NCBI RefSeq assembly: GCF_901709675.1
Contig: NC_051087.1
Coordinates: 1,754,001 to 1,818,000, forward strand
Source: Syngnathus acus
Lineage: Eukaryota; Chordata; Actinopteri; Syngnathiformes; Syngnathidae
Length of the DNA stretch: 64,000 nucleotides
Reading direction: 5' to 3'
Shown: positions 50,632-62,955 of the stretch, piece by piece
Layout: each line of letters begins with the position of its first letter
Numbering within the stretch: position 1 is the stretch's first letter
Notes under the pieces: generated by a model
Database searches by the model: none
Told to the model about the DNA's origin: nothing
Seen by the model: the letters and a program-made list of their open reading frames with translations, nothing else
Position numbers and translations under genes: made by a program

Positions 50632-53600
50632 GTAAACACTCGGGCATTTTCCATCCACGCGACCCGGGGTGCGAGGCACCACTTCGTGGGCCTAGCATCC
50701 TTTAGCATTAGCTTCTTAGCGACGTGCTAACTCTAGCCCGCCTATCGTGCTTATTCTCCTTAAAAGATTCAGCCATTATTTACATTTCTCTCCCCGAAGC
50801 GCCACTACCGGTATGGTGTCATGTGTGTTTACACGATCGGAGTGGCTTTTTAAAAAAATGCCACCAATAAAGTCGAGTTCACTCCCTACTTTCTCAAACT
50901 CGGCAACTAACTTTGTTCAAAGGTCTATTGAAGAAGCTGAACCTCGCTCGTGTTGTTGCGCCACACATCTAAATGTTCAGTGTGATTCAAAATGAAACGT
51001 TTTTTCACCTTGATCGTCTCAAGTTGGAACTTGTAGCATATCTGCATAATAGTCAACAAGCCTGCCGAATCTTTATAAAGTCACAGTTGAGTAATGGAAT
51101 CAGCTCAATGCTCACAGCGGCGTGATGCAAAGTTCTGGTCGAGCATCAACAGGACGGTGAGGCTCTATGACAGTCGGGGGTATTCAACCAAAACGGCAAG
51201 TTGAGAACATTTATTGAAGGTCCAGCAGAACTTTGGGTCTTCAGTACTTATTGAAATCTAGTTGCGCCGCATCGACAGTAAGCATTACCATATAAAAATA
51301 TCTTTTTTTTGATATGATAAATACTCAATAGGCTGTCATTTATCGCTTTTTTTACCTTCTGTACTCAAAGCAACAGCATCAGGGAGCAACTTGGGGTTTC
51401 AGTATCTTGCTCAAGGACACTTCAACTTGATCACAATGGCTGGCATTCAAACCCCCCCAAAAATAACAGTGGATTGGCGTTTATTGTTGTAACATTGCAC
51501 CCCCCTGGAGACAAGCGGCTTTCGTGCGTGGGAGTCACCTGTCGTGCCGCGAATCTGTATTTCAAGTGTGTCATCTGGTGTTGTCTGTTAAATGCACTTT
51601 TCGTTTTCTTCTCAGGCTGTTTGTTTTCAAACGCGTCTGTTTAGTTGACTCGTTTCGCTAGCTTGTAGATTTAATGTTACGCGGCAGATGACTTGACGCT
51701 TGAAGTTCATTTGTAAATCATCTTCAAGGTTTATTTATTTTTCCCCGATAACGCCATTCAAATTCCCCAAGTGTACAACCTTCCAGGCCTCCCCTTATTA
51801 CCTTGATTTTATTGGCGTCATGGAAAAAGACGCACACACACACGTCTTTGCATTTGTCCTTTTGAAGAGCGGCAGTAAACACAGTCATCAGAACATAATC
51901 TATTTATTTCATTTAAATCCAAGAGCGAAGAATTGTTTCGTTTCCTCCCCTGTTCCGCCTGTCGGGATCGATAACACACTGAAAGATTGCAAAGGGGGAG
52001 CAAACGAGTGAGCAAAGATGCTGTCTGTATCTGTGAAAACAGATGTTTGTCCGCTCTTCTCGCCCAACTCATAATCACATTCGCTTTTTTTTTATTTTTT
52101 ATCTTTTATGACTTGTTATAACTCCACCATCGTCCCAGTCCTGAACCGTCGCCGTCCTAAAAAAACCCGGAAAATGATGAAACGAGATCAAAACAACCCC
52201 TCGGACCTCCTCGGGCGATTTGAAAGAAATCAAAGGAGAATGTAAAGAATGAGAGTCTCAGGTGGCGACGCATTCCTCAGATGCTTCAGTAGTTGGAATC
52301 CCTTGGCTTATCGCTTCTGTGTTTGTTTAAGATTAAACGCTCGTTTTGCGGGAGCGCGCCGATAAGCCGGAGCGATCCGCGAATAACATCGCGTCGGGAG
52401 GAAGGGGCGCGAGTTTGAAACGGCGAGAAGAACGGAGGTCAACGTGGTGTGTGGGCAGCGTGAGATTAAGGAAGGGAGGAAATTAAAGGGCTTCTCCGCC
52501 GTTTCCTGCGAGAGATAAACACACACTCACGGCGTCAGCGTGACTCCCGTTCGGCGTCATCCAGCGTGATTGGCTGCTATTGTTTCACGATGAGCTCATC
52601 ACATCCTGTTTCGTTCTCGTGATCACCTGTCGATCGCAGAATTAAGGTTGAACGCCGTTTGGAGTGCAATCTAAAGTGCTTTCATGCCCTTCAAGCGACA
52701 ATTTGAAAATGATTCATCACACCATTTGCTACATTAAGAAACCAAGTTGAAAGGAGGATTTTAATTCTTCTGTTTTAATTCTTCTATTTTTAGAACAGAC
52801 CCCAAGGCTGCTCATCCTTGGGGCTAACTCGTACCCGCTAGCTCATTGACATAGCAACAAAGCGGTTTTTTTGCCCCTTCTCACATATGCAATGTCACCT
52901 GTCTTCATCCAAACTCTTTAGCAATAAGTACTAGATTAATGAAACAAGTTTTTGTGCTCGCCTACCCAATTGCCCAAATGTTCAGTCCGGCGCTGTTACG
53001 TTTATTTTCTCGCCGGTGGCGTCAGACTAGACAACCAGAGCTCAACACTTAATGTCGTCTTTAATGGATGCTTAGACCAGCAGCGGCAGTTTGGAGTTCT
53101 GCTCACTTGGAAATGTATGCAGATCAGCTCTGACCCACATTCCGTCTCACTCTGAATTATTTACACTCGATCAAACTTAAGGTAAGACGTACGCTCTTAA
53201 ATATTGACCACGTATCGGGATGTCTCCATCCATCTTTTGGAACCGGACGACTGTTGAATTTGTGAAATTGACTCCGTCTGAACGTCTGAGGCACTTTTGG
53301 AATGTGCGTAGGACGGACTAGGTCGTCTTTGGATCGGAAGGTTTCCCCCCCCGGTGGCGACGCAGACAGCTGGGAGATCAGTTAAAGTGCCTTTAAGTCT
53401 ATTAGAAGGGGATTATCTCTTTTTACGGTCAAAGTGAACTAAGCGGTGCGGGAAAACAAGCCCTTCACTTTTTTTTTTTGCCAAGCCATTATGTCTCCGT
53501 CCGCCTCGGAACGGCCTCCGGATCTAAGAAGTCCTTCATGATTGATTGGCTTCCAGGATCCCTTTTGACACCAGACATTGGTTTTGCAGTGGGTGGAGAA

Positions 53601-54483
53601 AAAAAAAAAAAAAAAAGCTCAACATTTATTTATTTTTATTATTTTTTGATGGCTCTCCTGCTCCACCTGCCATCCAGACAGGCAGCGTTGAGATTTCAAG
53701 GTCAGGAAATGATCGTGCTGTGCCTCTGCCAGCCAGTTTGGCTGATGGGAGTTTCCATGGCAGCAGCATGTCGCAGGCAGCTCAGGTCCGCCGCCACCAC
53801 GCTTCCTTCCCCTCCGGGGTAAAAAAAAAAAAAAAAAAACCTCGCCGCCCACAAGACCACCGTGCTAGCAGGTTGTCTGCGCGCTTGCACGATCCCAACA
53901 GCTTGACGAGCAGCTACATTCCGACCGTTTGTGACTTGTGTGTCGTTTGCGGATTGCCATTTTCACTGTTGGGTGCAGCACTTCAGACACATGGCAAAAT
54001 TAATACATGCATTTATCCAACCTCATTGTACAAAAGGCTTTCTCACCCTGCGCAAAAGGGAGGTCCTTCATTTTATTGCAAATTCTTGAGATTTCAAGTG
54101 GCCCCGGCCCCCCTTTCTCCCTTTTGTCTCACACTTATCAAGTGTCGCACCACAGCTGGATTGGCCGGGCGCACATCTGTTCTTTTCCCAGACCTCGGGG
54201 TCCAAATCCACAACTCTGAGCTCTGCACAAAAAGTCAACAGTTTGTTTTTTTCTTCTTTCTGTACTGTACCTTTGACTTGTAGCTAAATGCTAATTGCTT
54301 CTGTACCTTTGACTTTTAGCTAAATGCTAATTATGTTAGCATCCTCTTGGCAACACAACATTGAGAATGAAATTTGCCGGTCAGTAAATTGTATCGTGTG
54401 CTGTTTACATATTACCGTGTGGAGGAACGATATAACATTAAAAGAGGACCTTATGCTTCTCTCTTTTTTTCCACTTATTCCAG
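50632..54483 (+). other. fbxw7 upstream intron
   Basis: A 3.9-kb stretch with A-runs near 53600 and 53820. The long ORF at 53546-54283 runs through both poly-lysine-coding A-runs and has no family resemblance. No gene is supported. Confidence 0.5.
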
Positions 54484-54644
54484 GCGGCACCGCAGCGCCG
54501 TGACCCTCTGATGACCTCAGGGACAGCGCCGGCGGCGGCACTGACCGGACCTTTGTGCGCAGGAGGCGTCCAGGCGCCCCCCGGGCCGGCATCCGGCGCC
54601 GAGACCAGCTCTTGCAGCTTGAGCAAATACAAGCAGATAGAACT
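54484..54644 (+). other. fbxw7: Candidate fbxw7 5' exon 2
   Basis: Bounded by acceptor TTATTCCAG and donor AACT/GTGAGT, and G+C-rich inside AT-rich intron. An ATG at 54511 opens a frame MTSGTAPAAALTG through the exon end in phase 2. It could be a 5' UTR exon carrying an upstream ORF. Confidence 0.5.
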
Positions 54645-54795
54645 GTGAGTAAACACCACACCTTTTTTTTTGTTCTGTTTTGAATCGCTCAACCAGGACG
54701 AGTCGAGAAAGCGTTTGTGGTATTTTGTAGCAAGGAGCTTTTGAAGTCTGATGGTGAACCTGGCTAATGTTGTCACTCCTGTTTTTGGAGAACAG

Positions 54796-54817
54796 GAAGA
54801 CCTCAACATATAATCTT
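54796..54817 (+). other. fbxw7: Candidate 22-base fbxw7 5' mini-exon
   Basis: Lies between acceptor GAGAACAG and a strong donor CTT/GTAAGT, 151 bases after the previous candidate exon. It continues that exon's frame (KTSTYNL) to phase 0. Exons this small need transcript evidence. Confidence 0.35.
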
Positions 54818-56980
54818 GTAAGTGGACGCAAAAATTGTCACCTAATTATATACACGTGGGAAAAAGCACATGTCGCCTTCATTGCGTCGCTCGGAAACTC
54901 TTATTTTGGTTCCCAGTGTCCCCTAAAATATCCGAGCCGCCACAGGGATCTTCTCACGGTGAACAAATGTGACTAACCCATCACACAACGGGGAGGGGGT
55001 GTTTTTAACAAGTGCCGACTCGGGCCTTTCCCGCAGGAAGCCATTTTAATGACTTTCCCACCTTTGACCGGTAGAGTGCAGCCGACCCTGAAGAAGAAGT
55101 AGTCCGCAGCTGCTTGTTTTCATCACTCGGAATGAGAATAATAGCTTTTAAAAGACGGCTGTAAGCATCTGCAGGAGTAAAGACGCCGATGAGTTGACGC
55201 CGTCTATTTCCTGGTATTCTCCTCCAGCCTCATGTCCCGTCCTCTCTGCTGCAGCGACCACTCTGCTGTTTGGATCGATACGCGTGGGCACTGAGCTGAC
55301 ACGGTGAAAAGCAATATTCATAAATAATGAACTCTCCTTTTCCTGTGTTCGCGAGGAAAAGACCATAACGGTAAATAGGATTGTGCCCCCCCCCCCCCCA
55401 CCTTTCGAGATGAAGCTCACACTGGACTGTTTGGGTTTCATCTTTAAGCCGCGCTGTTATCATCAAAGCGAACAGGAGGCAGCCTGTGAGCAGCTTTAAG
55501 TGTGTGTGTGTGTGTATTTATGTGTGTGTGTGCAGCTGTCGGTGTCATCGGTTCACTGGCTGTGTGTTGTGCTGTGCAAACCCGAAAAGACGCTTACTTA
55601 CAATAGGGCGGGATGTTTTAGAAAAAAAATAACCTATTTGCATTTTTTTTTTCGCTTACAAGTAACAATCTGCGATACCGAGATAAAGTATTCTCACTGA
55701 TTGACGCAAACGGTGACGTTTGCTCAAAACATGAACACAAGATGGCTGCCCTCTGCCTTAAAAGAATCAATTAAACTGGGTTGACTCCCACTTTAATGAG
55801 ACTTTTTGTTACAGTTGCCTTTGTTGCGTATCAGAGTAAGATAAAAAAAGCCTTTCCGCTAATCAAGTTAGCGCTTATGAGTTTTCATTGTTTTAAAACT
55901 AGGCCCCATCTGTATTTAGGTCAAATAGCTTTTGCGGTTATTTTAGAAGCTCTTGCCAGATGTGCATTTGATCAACTTTGCTTCCTGGGTATGTTTAGCG
56001 AGTTATTATTATTTTTTAACTGCGTACACACACAACCAGACTACCTCGCCGTTTGCAAATCATCATCTCCTCGTGGGGTGTTTCATTAAGTTTTGCTGTT
56101 CTCATGACACAAAACGGTGCCAATCATGGGGGGGTGACAAATCAATCAATGTAATGCCCCAGCTATTAATATCACACTGCTGCCGCGCTTCCTTTTGGCC
56201 GAGAGAGTCATCCTATCTCCCTCGTGCCCCAACCGCCCCAACCTTCAACGGCATCTGGTTACTATCTCATTCGTGCCATCCGGGCTTGCGTCGCAAAGGT
56301 GGCGAGGGAAGCACAATTCATAATTTGCTCGGGACTCGGTTTGGCAAAAAACGGTTTGAACAAAGTCAAAAACGGCTGCTGTTTGGTTAAAGCGGTCATC
56401 CGCAGCATTTTGACAGATTACAATAGTAATCTCCCGTGCCCTGTTGGCGTCAGCTTCCTAACTACTTTACCCCTGGATGCCCCCCCCCCCACACACACAC
56501 ACAAGCGCACCATCGCATGCAAAGTGGCTTTGCATTTCTCGTTTGATTCCGCCAGACCGCCCCGCTCGCCCGCCCGCCCGCCCTCCCGATTAATGGAAGC
56601 GTCAGGAGCTCAAATGTCATTCGGAGGAAAGCACCCTCATCGGCAACTTGGAGGAGCTCAGTCTGAGCGTAGCGGCTTGTGGAGGCTGTGGGGGGGGAGG
56701 CGCGTCCGCGTGTGAGTACACAGTGTCGGACGAGGATCGAGCATCCTCAGTGCGCGGCGGCCGGAGTCGGGAGGAGTCGATGGCAAGGGCGAGAAACTCC
56801 TTGTCGTGTTCGTCTGCGGCCCGAAGATAACCCCATCCGTGACACGGAGTACCCGAGGAAGCGGCGCCATGCGGAATACAAAAAGAAGCCGGAAGTGAGG
56901 GCAACTTGAAGAGATTACACAAACAACAGGAAGAGAGAGAGGGCGGGGGGTTCCTTGAGTTTATTTATTGATTCATTTAG
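54818..56980 (+). other. fbxw7 upstream intron
   Basis: No supported gene. It contains a 15-base C-run near 55386, GT tracts at 55500-55530 and a GC-rich stretch at 56550-56830. The GC-rich stretch might be another promoter. Confidence 0.5.
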
Positions 56981-56988
56981 CGCCACTA

Positions 56989-58786
56989 ATGAGCAAGTGG
57001 ATGTGCGGCTGTGGCTGCAGCAGCATCATCTCCTCTCTAATGAAGAGGCTGGGTCGCACCGTGTGCTGCTCGGACCTCCTGTCCTGCAGCAACACTTCGG
57101 AGCAGCTGCAGCGGTTCGCCGCCACCGGCAACCGGCCCAAATCTAAGGTACCGCCGCTCACGTTTGCGTCTCGCTCGCGAGCGCTACCAAAAGTCCCACA
57201 TGGCCGATTTTCTTTTATTGATGTCGCGGTACCGAAATTCAGACGGCGAAAGTGAACCGATGCCGAGGTCAAACTTCAAAACATTATAAAAATAGAATTC
57301 ATTGAGAAAAATGGAAACGTGGAAAAATAACGATCACGGCGGCCTCGCGTATTTGTTTGGGCGCTTTGAAACACTCGAACAAGTGTTGCATCAGAGAGCA
57401 GCACGCTAATTGATTCTTTAATGGAAGCGGCAGCCTTGACAACAGTGTGCTCCAAATCAGTTGTTTCAAATGGATTGCTTGAGTCTGGCTGCAGTGATTG
57501 GCGCTCCTTCTCAAGTGGACAAACAAATTCTCTTTCCCCCCCCCCCCCCCTAAAAGGAACAGGCAAAACAAGATTGCACACGTTGCCGCACTTTCTCCAA
57601 TTTCCTTTCTCTGTCCAACGACTTGAGAGGCGGCAAAATGCTGATTTTTCGCATCGGGGTGAATGAAGGCCACTTTCACAATCCAGGTTATGAAGTCGAG
57701 GAGGTTCCAAGACAATTTTTGCTCTCACAATTAACAATAGAATCGCTCAAAGGGATTTTTTTTCTTCTTCTTCACAATTTCAAAGCATTCCCGAGCGTCG
57801 AAACAAAACAATTCCTCGCGCAATGATTTGAGTTCAAACTAAAGTCGGCGACTTATATCCACACGTTTTAAAATCATGGCTTTTCACGCGGCGCTTCCAC
57901 TTCCTGTGGGACGACGCGAGGGACCGACTCGAAATAGAAAAATCAATTAAGAGCTTCTGCGTGGAATTGGAGAGGCCAAGAAAACAAATACAGATGGACT
58001 GGAAGGAGAAGCGCAACTCCAGGAAAACACGTGTTACCGAAAAATAAAAAAAATAATGTTTATATTTAGAAAATATAGTATATATATAATATATAAAATA
58101 ATAATAATACAAAAAATGTATTTAAAAAAAGCATTAAATTGACTTAACCAGTTTGCATTTCAAGTCAAGTGGACGCCGTCCATAGCAGCTAGTAGTACTT
58201 GTGCGCATTTATGGAAAGTCAATATCTTGTCTACTCTCACCTGCTGTGCTCTGAAAGACACACACTTATGCCATTTTCATTTTATTTGTGTGCTTTTCGC
58301 ACACCTGCAAAGAAGAAGATTCTCCAGTGTTGCCCTCTTCAGTGTTTGGTGTTAGGCTAATTGTGCGGAAAGCGCTAACGGTTGGTAGACCGTCTCTAAA
58401 AGCCCTGAGATTGACGGTCAGCCTTAATCGCTTCCAGGTCCTTGATCAAACTCTACAGAAGTCGTCGTGGTCGGCGGGGCATCAGAATGAAACATTCTGA
58501 CAGCGAGTCGTTAAATTCTTCTGCTCGGTGTCAAACGTTATCCACAGCCCGACGCGGATGAATTGCGTGTATGGACCATCATCAGTTTACCAAATGTTCA
58601 TAGATGCAAAGTGAGCACTGGCGGAGCTAGAGGGGGGGCCGCCGGGGGCACAGTGGAACCGCAGATACACTTTTCCCCCCCATCATTTTTTTGTTATATA
58701 TATTTTTTTGAAGAACTTAACACTTAACAAGTAGCCACCGCTTATTTTAACATTTATTATTATGGTCAAAAAAGCCACTTTTGGCT

Positions 58787-58817
<31 letters not shown>

Positions 58818-60639
58818 ATGAGCAACATTTGCATGAGCTAAAACCAGAAGCAACAAACACATTTCACCACCAAAGTGCATCAACCTCAATCATGCCACAG
58901 TATAAGTTTTAACTATTCATAGCCTTTGGTTGTCTGCCGCTCCAGGCCACGGAGCGGTGGTCCCGAGGGGGGGGTCCGTGCAATCTGAGATTTGTCTAAT
59001 GCTTCCCACCGCAGCGCTGAGACCACGCGTGACGGCTGACATTGTCCTCAAAGTCAAATGAACGGCTTTTCTTCCTGAAACTGATAAAAATGGGGTGTGC
59101 GAGCTTCCCGGAAATTTTTTCTCTCGTCTTATGACTTGAGAAGATTTTGGAGGCGCGTCTACTTTTGCCCAGCCCATGAAAATGAGCTTACAGGCCCGAT
59201 GTGGAGATGAAATTGCTTTTTTAAATCGGCATTTTATGTATTATAGGGAACAAATCAACTTGACTAATTTTCTCGACCCAGTTCATGACTCGTTCAGTCG
59301 AAACAAAGATGTCGTTGTTGTTTTGTGGTAATTTTCCACATCTAGTCTGAACCAACATATTCAGGGCCAAGCAAAGAAATGCAGGGAAACTGTGTCAAGG
59401 AAGACAGTCATGCATTTCATCCTTTTCCAATTATCCGAAGCAACAAACATTTTAAAACAAGTAAGCTGCCAATTGCAGAATGAGACCGTTTTTTTTTTTA
59501 TCCCTTCGGGAAACGGGTCAGAGTGCCTCTTGGAGCATTTTTGGTTGTTGACCCCCGCTCGTGGAATCAATTCCTGGAGTTGTATTCCTGGACGAAGTCA
59601 ACGTGACATTTCCAAATATCTGAATCCAACTGTGTGAGCCGCATGGCGAATCAATAGATTTCTTGTAAAAGCTTGAGAACACTGTGGCATAGAGAAATAA
59701 TGCAGCCTTTTTAGATTTTTTTTTTTTTCTCTCTCCATTCATCACAACTTGTCTCGTTCGAATCCTGACCGTGTTTTCTTTCTCGTCTTCTGCCAGCATG
59801 TCAAGACCTTCTCCTCGTCAGACAGCTTAGCGAAGGTGCAGGAGGTAGCAAGCTGGCTTTTGGAAATGAACCAGGATCTGCTGTCGGGGGGCAGCAGCAG
59901 CAGGCGGAGTCGGGGCTCCGGGGCGCCGGCGACGAGAGGTAACGCCTCCTCCTCCGCCGCTCGGGCACCCCAGCAGCCGGCAGAGGAGGCCGACGAGGAT
60001 GAGCACATGAACCGGGTGCTCGAGGACGAGGAGCGGCCGCGCCAACAGGTGACCCTGACATTTTTACATTCCCAAATCACGCAGGTATTTGAATATGTGA
60101 ACGCGGCTCCAATTTTCCCACTTTGTCCAACTCTCCAGCCCGAGACCTCGCAGGAGGACGTGGACAGAGGACCGCAATGGGCGCCCGGCGACTCTGCCCC
60201 CGGCGACGACCCCCCGGAGGACGGCGGGGGAGGCCAGGATGCTCCCCCCGGCAAGGTGAACCGGGCCGAGAAAGGACCCCGCTGGACGTGGAGGGCCGAG
60301 CAGAGGCAGCGCACTCAGGAGGATGAGGAGGAGGGGGACGAGGAGGAGGAAGAGGAAGAGGAGGAGAACAATAACAGCAGTAGCGGTCACCAGGTGGAGG
60401 AGGAAGAGGAGAGGACAGAGGGGGGGCAGGAGCAGAGGAGGACGAGGGAGGAGGAAGAGGAGGACGAGGAGGAGATGGACCAGGACAGCGACGACTTTGA
60501 GCACTCGGCGGAGAGCGAGCGCGAAGAGGAGGAGGAAGAGGAGGACGAGGAAGAAGGGCTGATGTCTCCCTCCATCAGGAACAATGCGACCGTCGCCACC
60601 AACAATGTGGACTCACACCAAAGCTCCTCCCACAAGAAG
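56989..60639 (+). CDS. fbxw7: F-box/WD repeat protein 7, alpha-type N-terminal exons (partial)
   Basis: Substrate receptor of the SCF ubiquitin ligase that degrades cyclin E, Myc and Notch; the alpha form is nucleoplasmic. Only N-terminal exons are present: 56989-57147, 59797-60048 and 60139-60639, all phase 0. The F-box and WD40 exons lie beyond the window. The recognisable alpha start is at 59866, MNQDLLSGGSSSRRSRG. Next come EDEHMNRVLEDEE and, in the third exon, a long glutamate block and EEEMDQDSDDFEHS, close to human MDQESDDFDQS. The exon 59797-60048 is open upstream of that Met (HVKTFSSSDSLAKVQEV). It joins in phase to 56989-57147, which encodes a Cys-rich start MSKWMCGCGCSSIISSLMKR. 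The fbxw7 assignment is firm; the N-terminal extension is inference. Confidence 0.85.
57148..59796 (+). other. fbxw7 intron between extension and alpha exon
   Basis: A 2.6-kb stretch with a C-run near 57537 and AT-rich DNA at 58030-58140. A (TA)n run lies at 58787-58814. No other gene is supported. Confidence 0.5.
58787..58814 (+). repeat. TA microsatellite
   Basis: (TA)14 tract inside the fbxw7 intron. Confidence 0.9.
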
Positions 60640-61519
60640 GTAAGCGTCACACCTCACTTGTATTTGGAAGCGTTGTCGTCGTCAGCCCATCCAGCTGCAG
60701 TTTCTGTTAGCAATTGGCGCCCTCTCCTGACCGTAGTGGGTTACTGCACCTTTCCCTTTTGATTGGCTCTAAAAATAATGGACAAAATGAGTTAAAAATG
60801 AGCTTTGCCCATTGAAATAAACAAGACGGTTGGTTAATGGTTTACAGAAAACACCCAACATTTATCGTAACATGCTTTTTAACAAAACAAATATTACGCT
60901 AGAGTACTGTCATCTACTAACTTGAATTACATGATTAGTCTTGTCTGTTTGCGTTCGAATATCTGACTATATATGTTTGTATTTAAGATATTGCGCTATT
61001 TGTTTGCTATGGGTAGCTGTTGTTACTTGTATTGTGCCGCTCCCTTCCACCAGGAGGCGGCATTTACCCAAATGCTTTGACAAACTGGACTGTACACTCC
61101 CTTAAACAGTTGCCTGTCCTGGGTAAGTCACGCCGCAGTGGCTATTAGCCGGGCCATTCACGCTTACATTATCTAAAAATGATGCTTCCGCCACGTTTGC
61201 AGCTACAATTTTTTTCCCGTGCAGTGCTTATTTGTAATAAAAGAGCGAGGGAGGGGAGGAAATGCACAATTTGGTGGAGCAAATGGGCCGCGCTTGCAGT
61301 AAAAGCATCTCTCGCTTTTCATTATGTTGCCTGTTTAGTGGCTCTAATAGTTAAGACAAGCTAAACAGCATTATCGTCCTTCAGCCTGAATTAATAAGCC
61401 CGTGACGAGGACGATATCCGTTCATAAGCTACTGCCGCTACATGTTTGCACAAAACATGGCAGCGAAAATATCAGGGTTCCGTACGTACCTTGGTTTTAC
61501 AGTCACACGTCGACACAAG

Positions 61520-61894
61520 TACCGTATTTTCCGGACTATAAGGCGCACCTAAAAACCTAAGATTTTCTCAAAAGCCGACAGTGCGCCTTATAGTCCGGTG
61601 CGCCTTATATATGGACCAAATTCCTAAATTTAAACTGGCCCGAAGCATTGTGTCATGAAATCAATCATAAGTGGCCTGCTGAAGACTATGATCATTATTT
61701 TGTGATTATAAAGTAATTTGTTGCGTCTGAAGTTGAAATAAAAAAGCTAAAATGAAGAATGATTTGATTTGGATTAAAAATCTGACATGATGCATTAATG
61801 GTGCGCCTTATAGTCCGGTGCGCCTTATATAAGGATAAAGTTTTAAAATGGGCCATTCACTGAAGGTGCGCCTTATAGTCCGGAAAATGCGGTA
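61520..61894 (+). mobile_element. 375-bp MITE with terminal inverted repeats
   Basis: The left end TACCGTATTTTCCGGACTAT continues through AAGGCGCACC. It is mirrored at the right end with a single mismatch over about 30 bases. TA dinucleotides at both ends are consistent with a TA target duplication as in Tc1/mariner-type MITEs. Two internal direct copies of GCGCCTTATAGTCCGGTGCG lie at 61583-61602 and 61802-61821. There is no coding capacity. It lies in the fbxw7 intron before the gamma-type exon. Superfamily assignment is tentative. Confidence 0.85.
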
Positions 61895-62751
61895 GTTAAA
61901 ACCAAGCAGGAATGGATTTCATGACAGCTAGTAGTGAATTGGCAAGAGCCCGTCCATCTGTCGGGCCTCCGTGCTCGGCTCCGATCGACGTTTTGGCGCG
62001 CTAATCCTCCTCAAACAATGGCGGATGTGAGAATAGAAGAGAGGTTAAACCCCATAATTCTTTGTGTGGCCACTGTGTGTTTGTCGACTGCTCACGTTTG
62101 CCGTTTGTGATCATTTTGCTGTAACATACGTATGTTAGCTTGGCGCGCTCTTGCAGGGGTTTCTTTCTGTCATTTAGTCATGATTAAACCATTTTAATTT
62201 ATAATATATCAAATTCATGTTTTTTTAAAAATGATAAACAATAATTAAATAATAATCAATAAAATAAATATATATATTCTAAAATAAAATAATAGTTTCC
62301 AGCCCAATGTTGCTGTAAGTGGATGAAAGACTATGTTCATCTATCATATCTGAACCGTTCGACTACTACGAGTATGTCATAAAGTAGAAATGTTCCTGGA
62401 ATGTCCGCCGCTGTTGGGTTGTAAGGTTACAACGAGGGTGAGGGGGGTGTCGAGTATGCACGCAATGAGGAAGTTCATCAGACACGTGCGCCACGGTATG
62501 AAGCATTCCGCCACCAAAGGTTCATGGGAGCAGATTCCACAGCGTCTCCGGGTGGGCGGGGTTGGGGGAGGCCACGCGTCGGGCGGCAGCTGCTCGCCAG
62601 TGACATCACAGGCCAGACACTTATTAAAGGGGGCCCGGCCCGTAAGCGGGGGAGTTTGGACGAGACTGGAGCCAAGCGTCGGTACCGCTTAGCTTCCTGA
62701 CTTCTTGCTGGAATGTGATTTGTTCGTTTTTCTTTCCTCCCGGCTTTTGCA

Positions 62752-62955
62752 ATGCTGCGGCATTGCCCCATTCCCCGTTTCTCGTCTGGCGGCGCCCGTA
62801 AAAAGAACGTAAAGAATGGCAAAGACAGGGCTTCCACCGAAGCGCCGCCGGAAGGCAAAACCCTCGACGTGGCCGATCCCGTACCGCCTCAGAAAATCCT
62901 GCGAATTTTTAGCATTAACATCATCACTCAGGGTTTGCCGTTCTGCCGCCGACGG
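62752..62955 (+). CDS. fbxw7: fbxw7 gamma-type alternative first exon (partial)
   Basis: An alternative start of FBXW7. The human gamma form is nucleolar and differs from alpha only at the N-terminus. The exon encodes 68 residues, starting MLRHCPIPRF and ending ILRIFSINIITQGLPFCRRR, then the donor GTAAGT in phase 0. The ending is close to the human gamma exon end MKIFSISIIAQGLPFCRR. The first half (GARKKNVKNGKDR, basic) is longer than the human one. The phase matches that of the alpha exons, as required to share the downstream exon. Its own promoter should lie just upstream, in the G+C-rich stretch near 62540-62680. The rest of the protein lies outside the window. Confidence 0.88.

Noticed and set aside
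53546-54283. A 245-codon plus-strand ORF
   Set aside because: It passes through two A-runs coding poly-lysine and has no recognisable domain or splice context.
59742-60650. Long minus-strand ORFs rich in Ser and Leu
   Set aside because: They are the antisense of the fbxw7 glutamate-rich exons.
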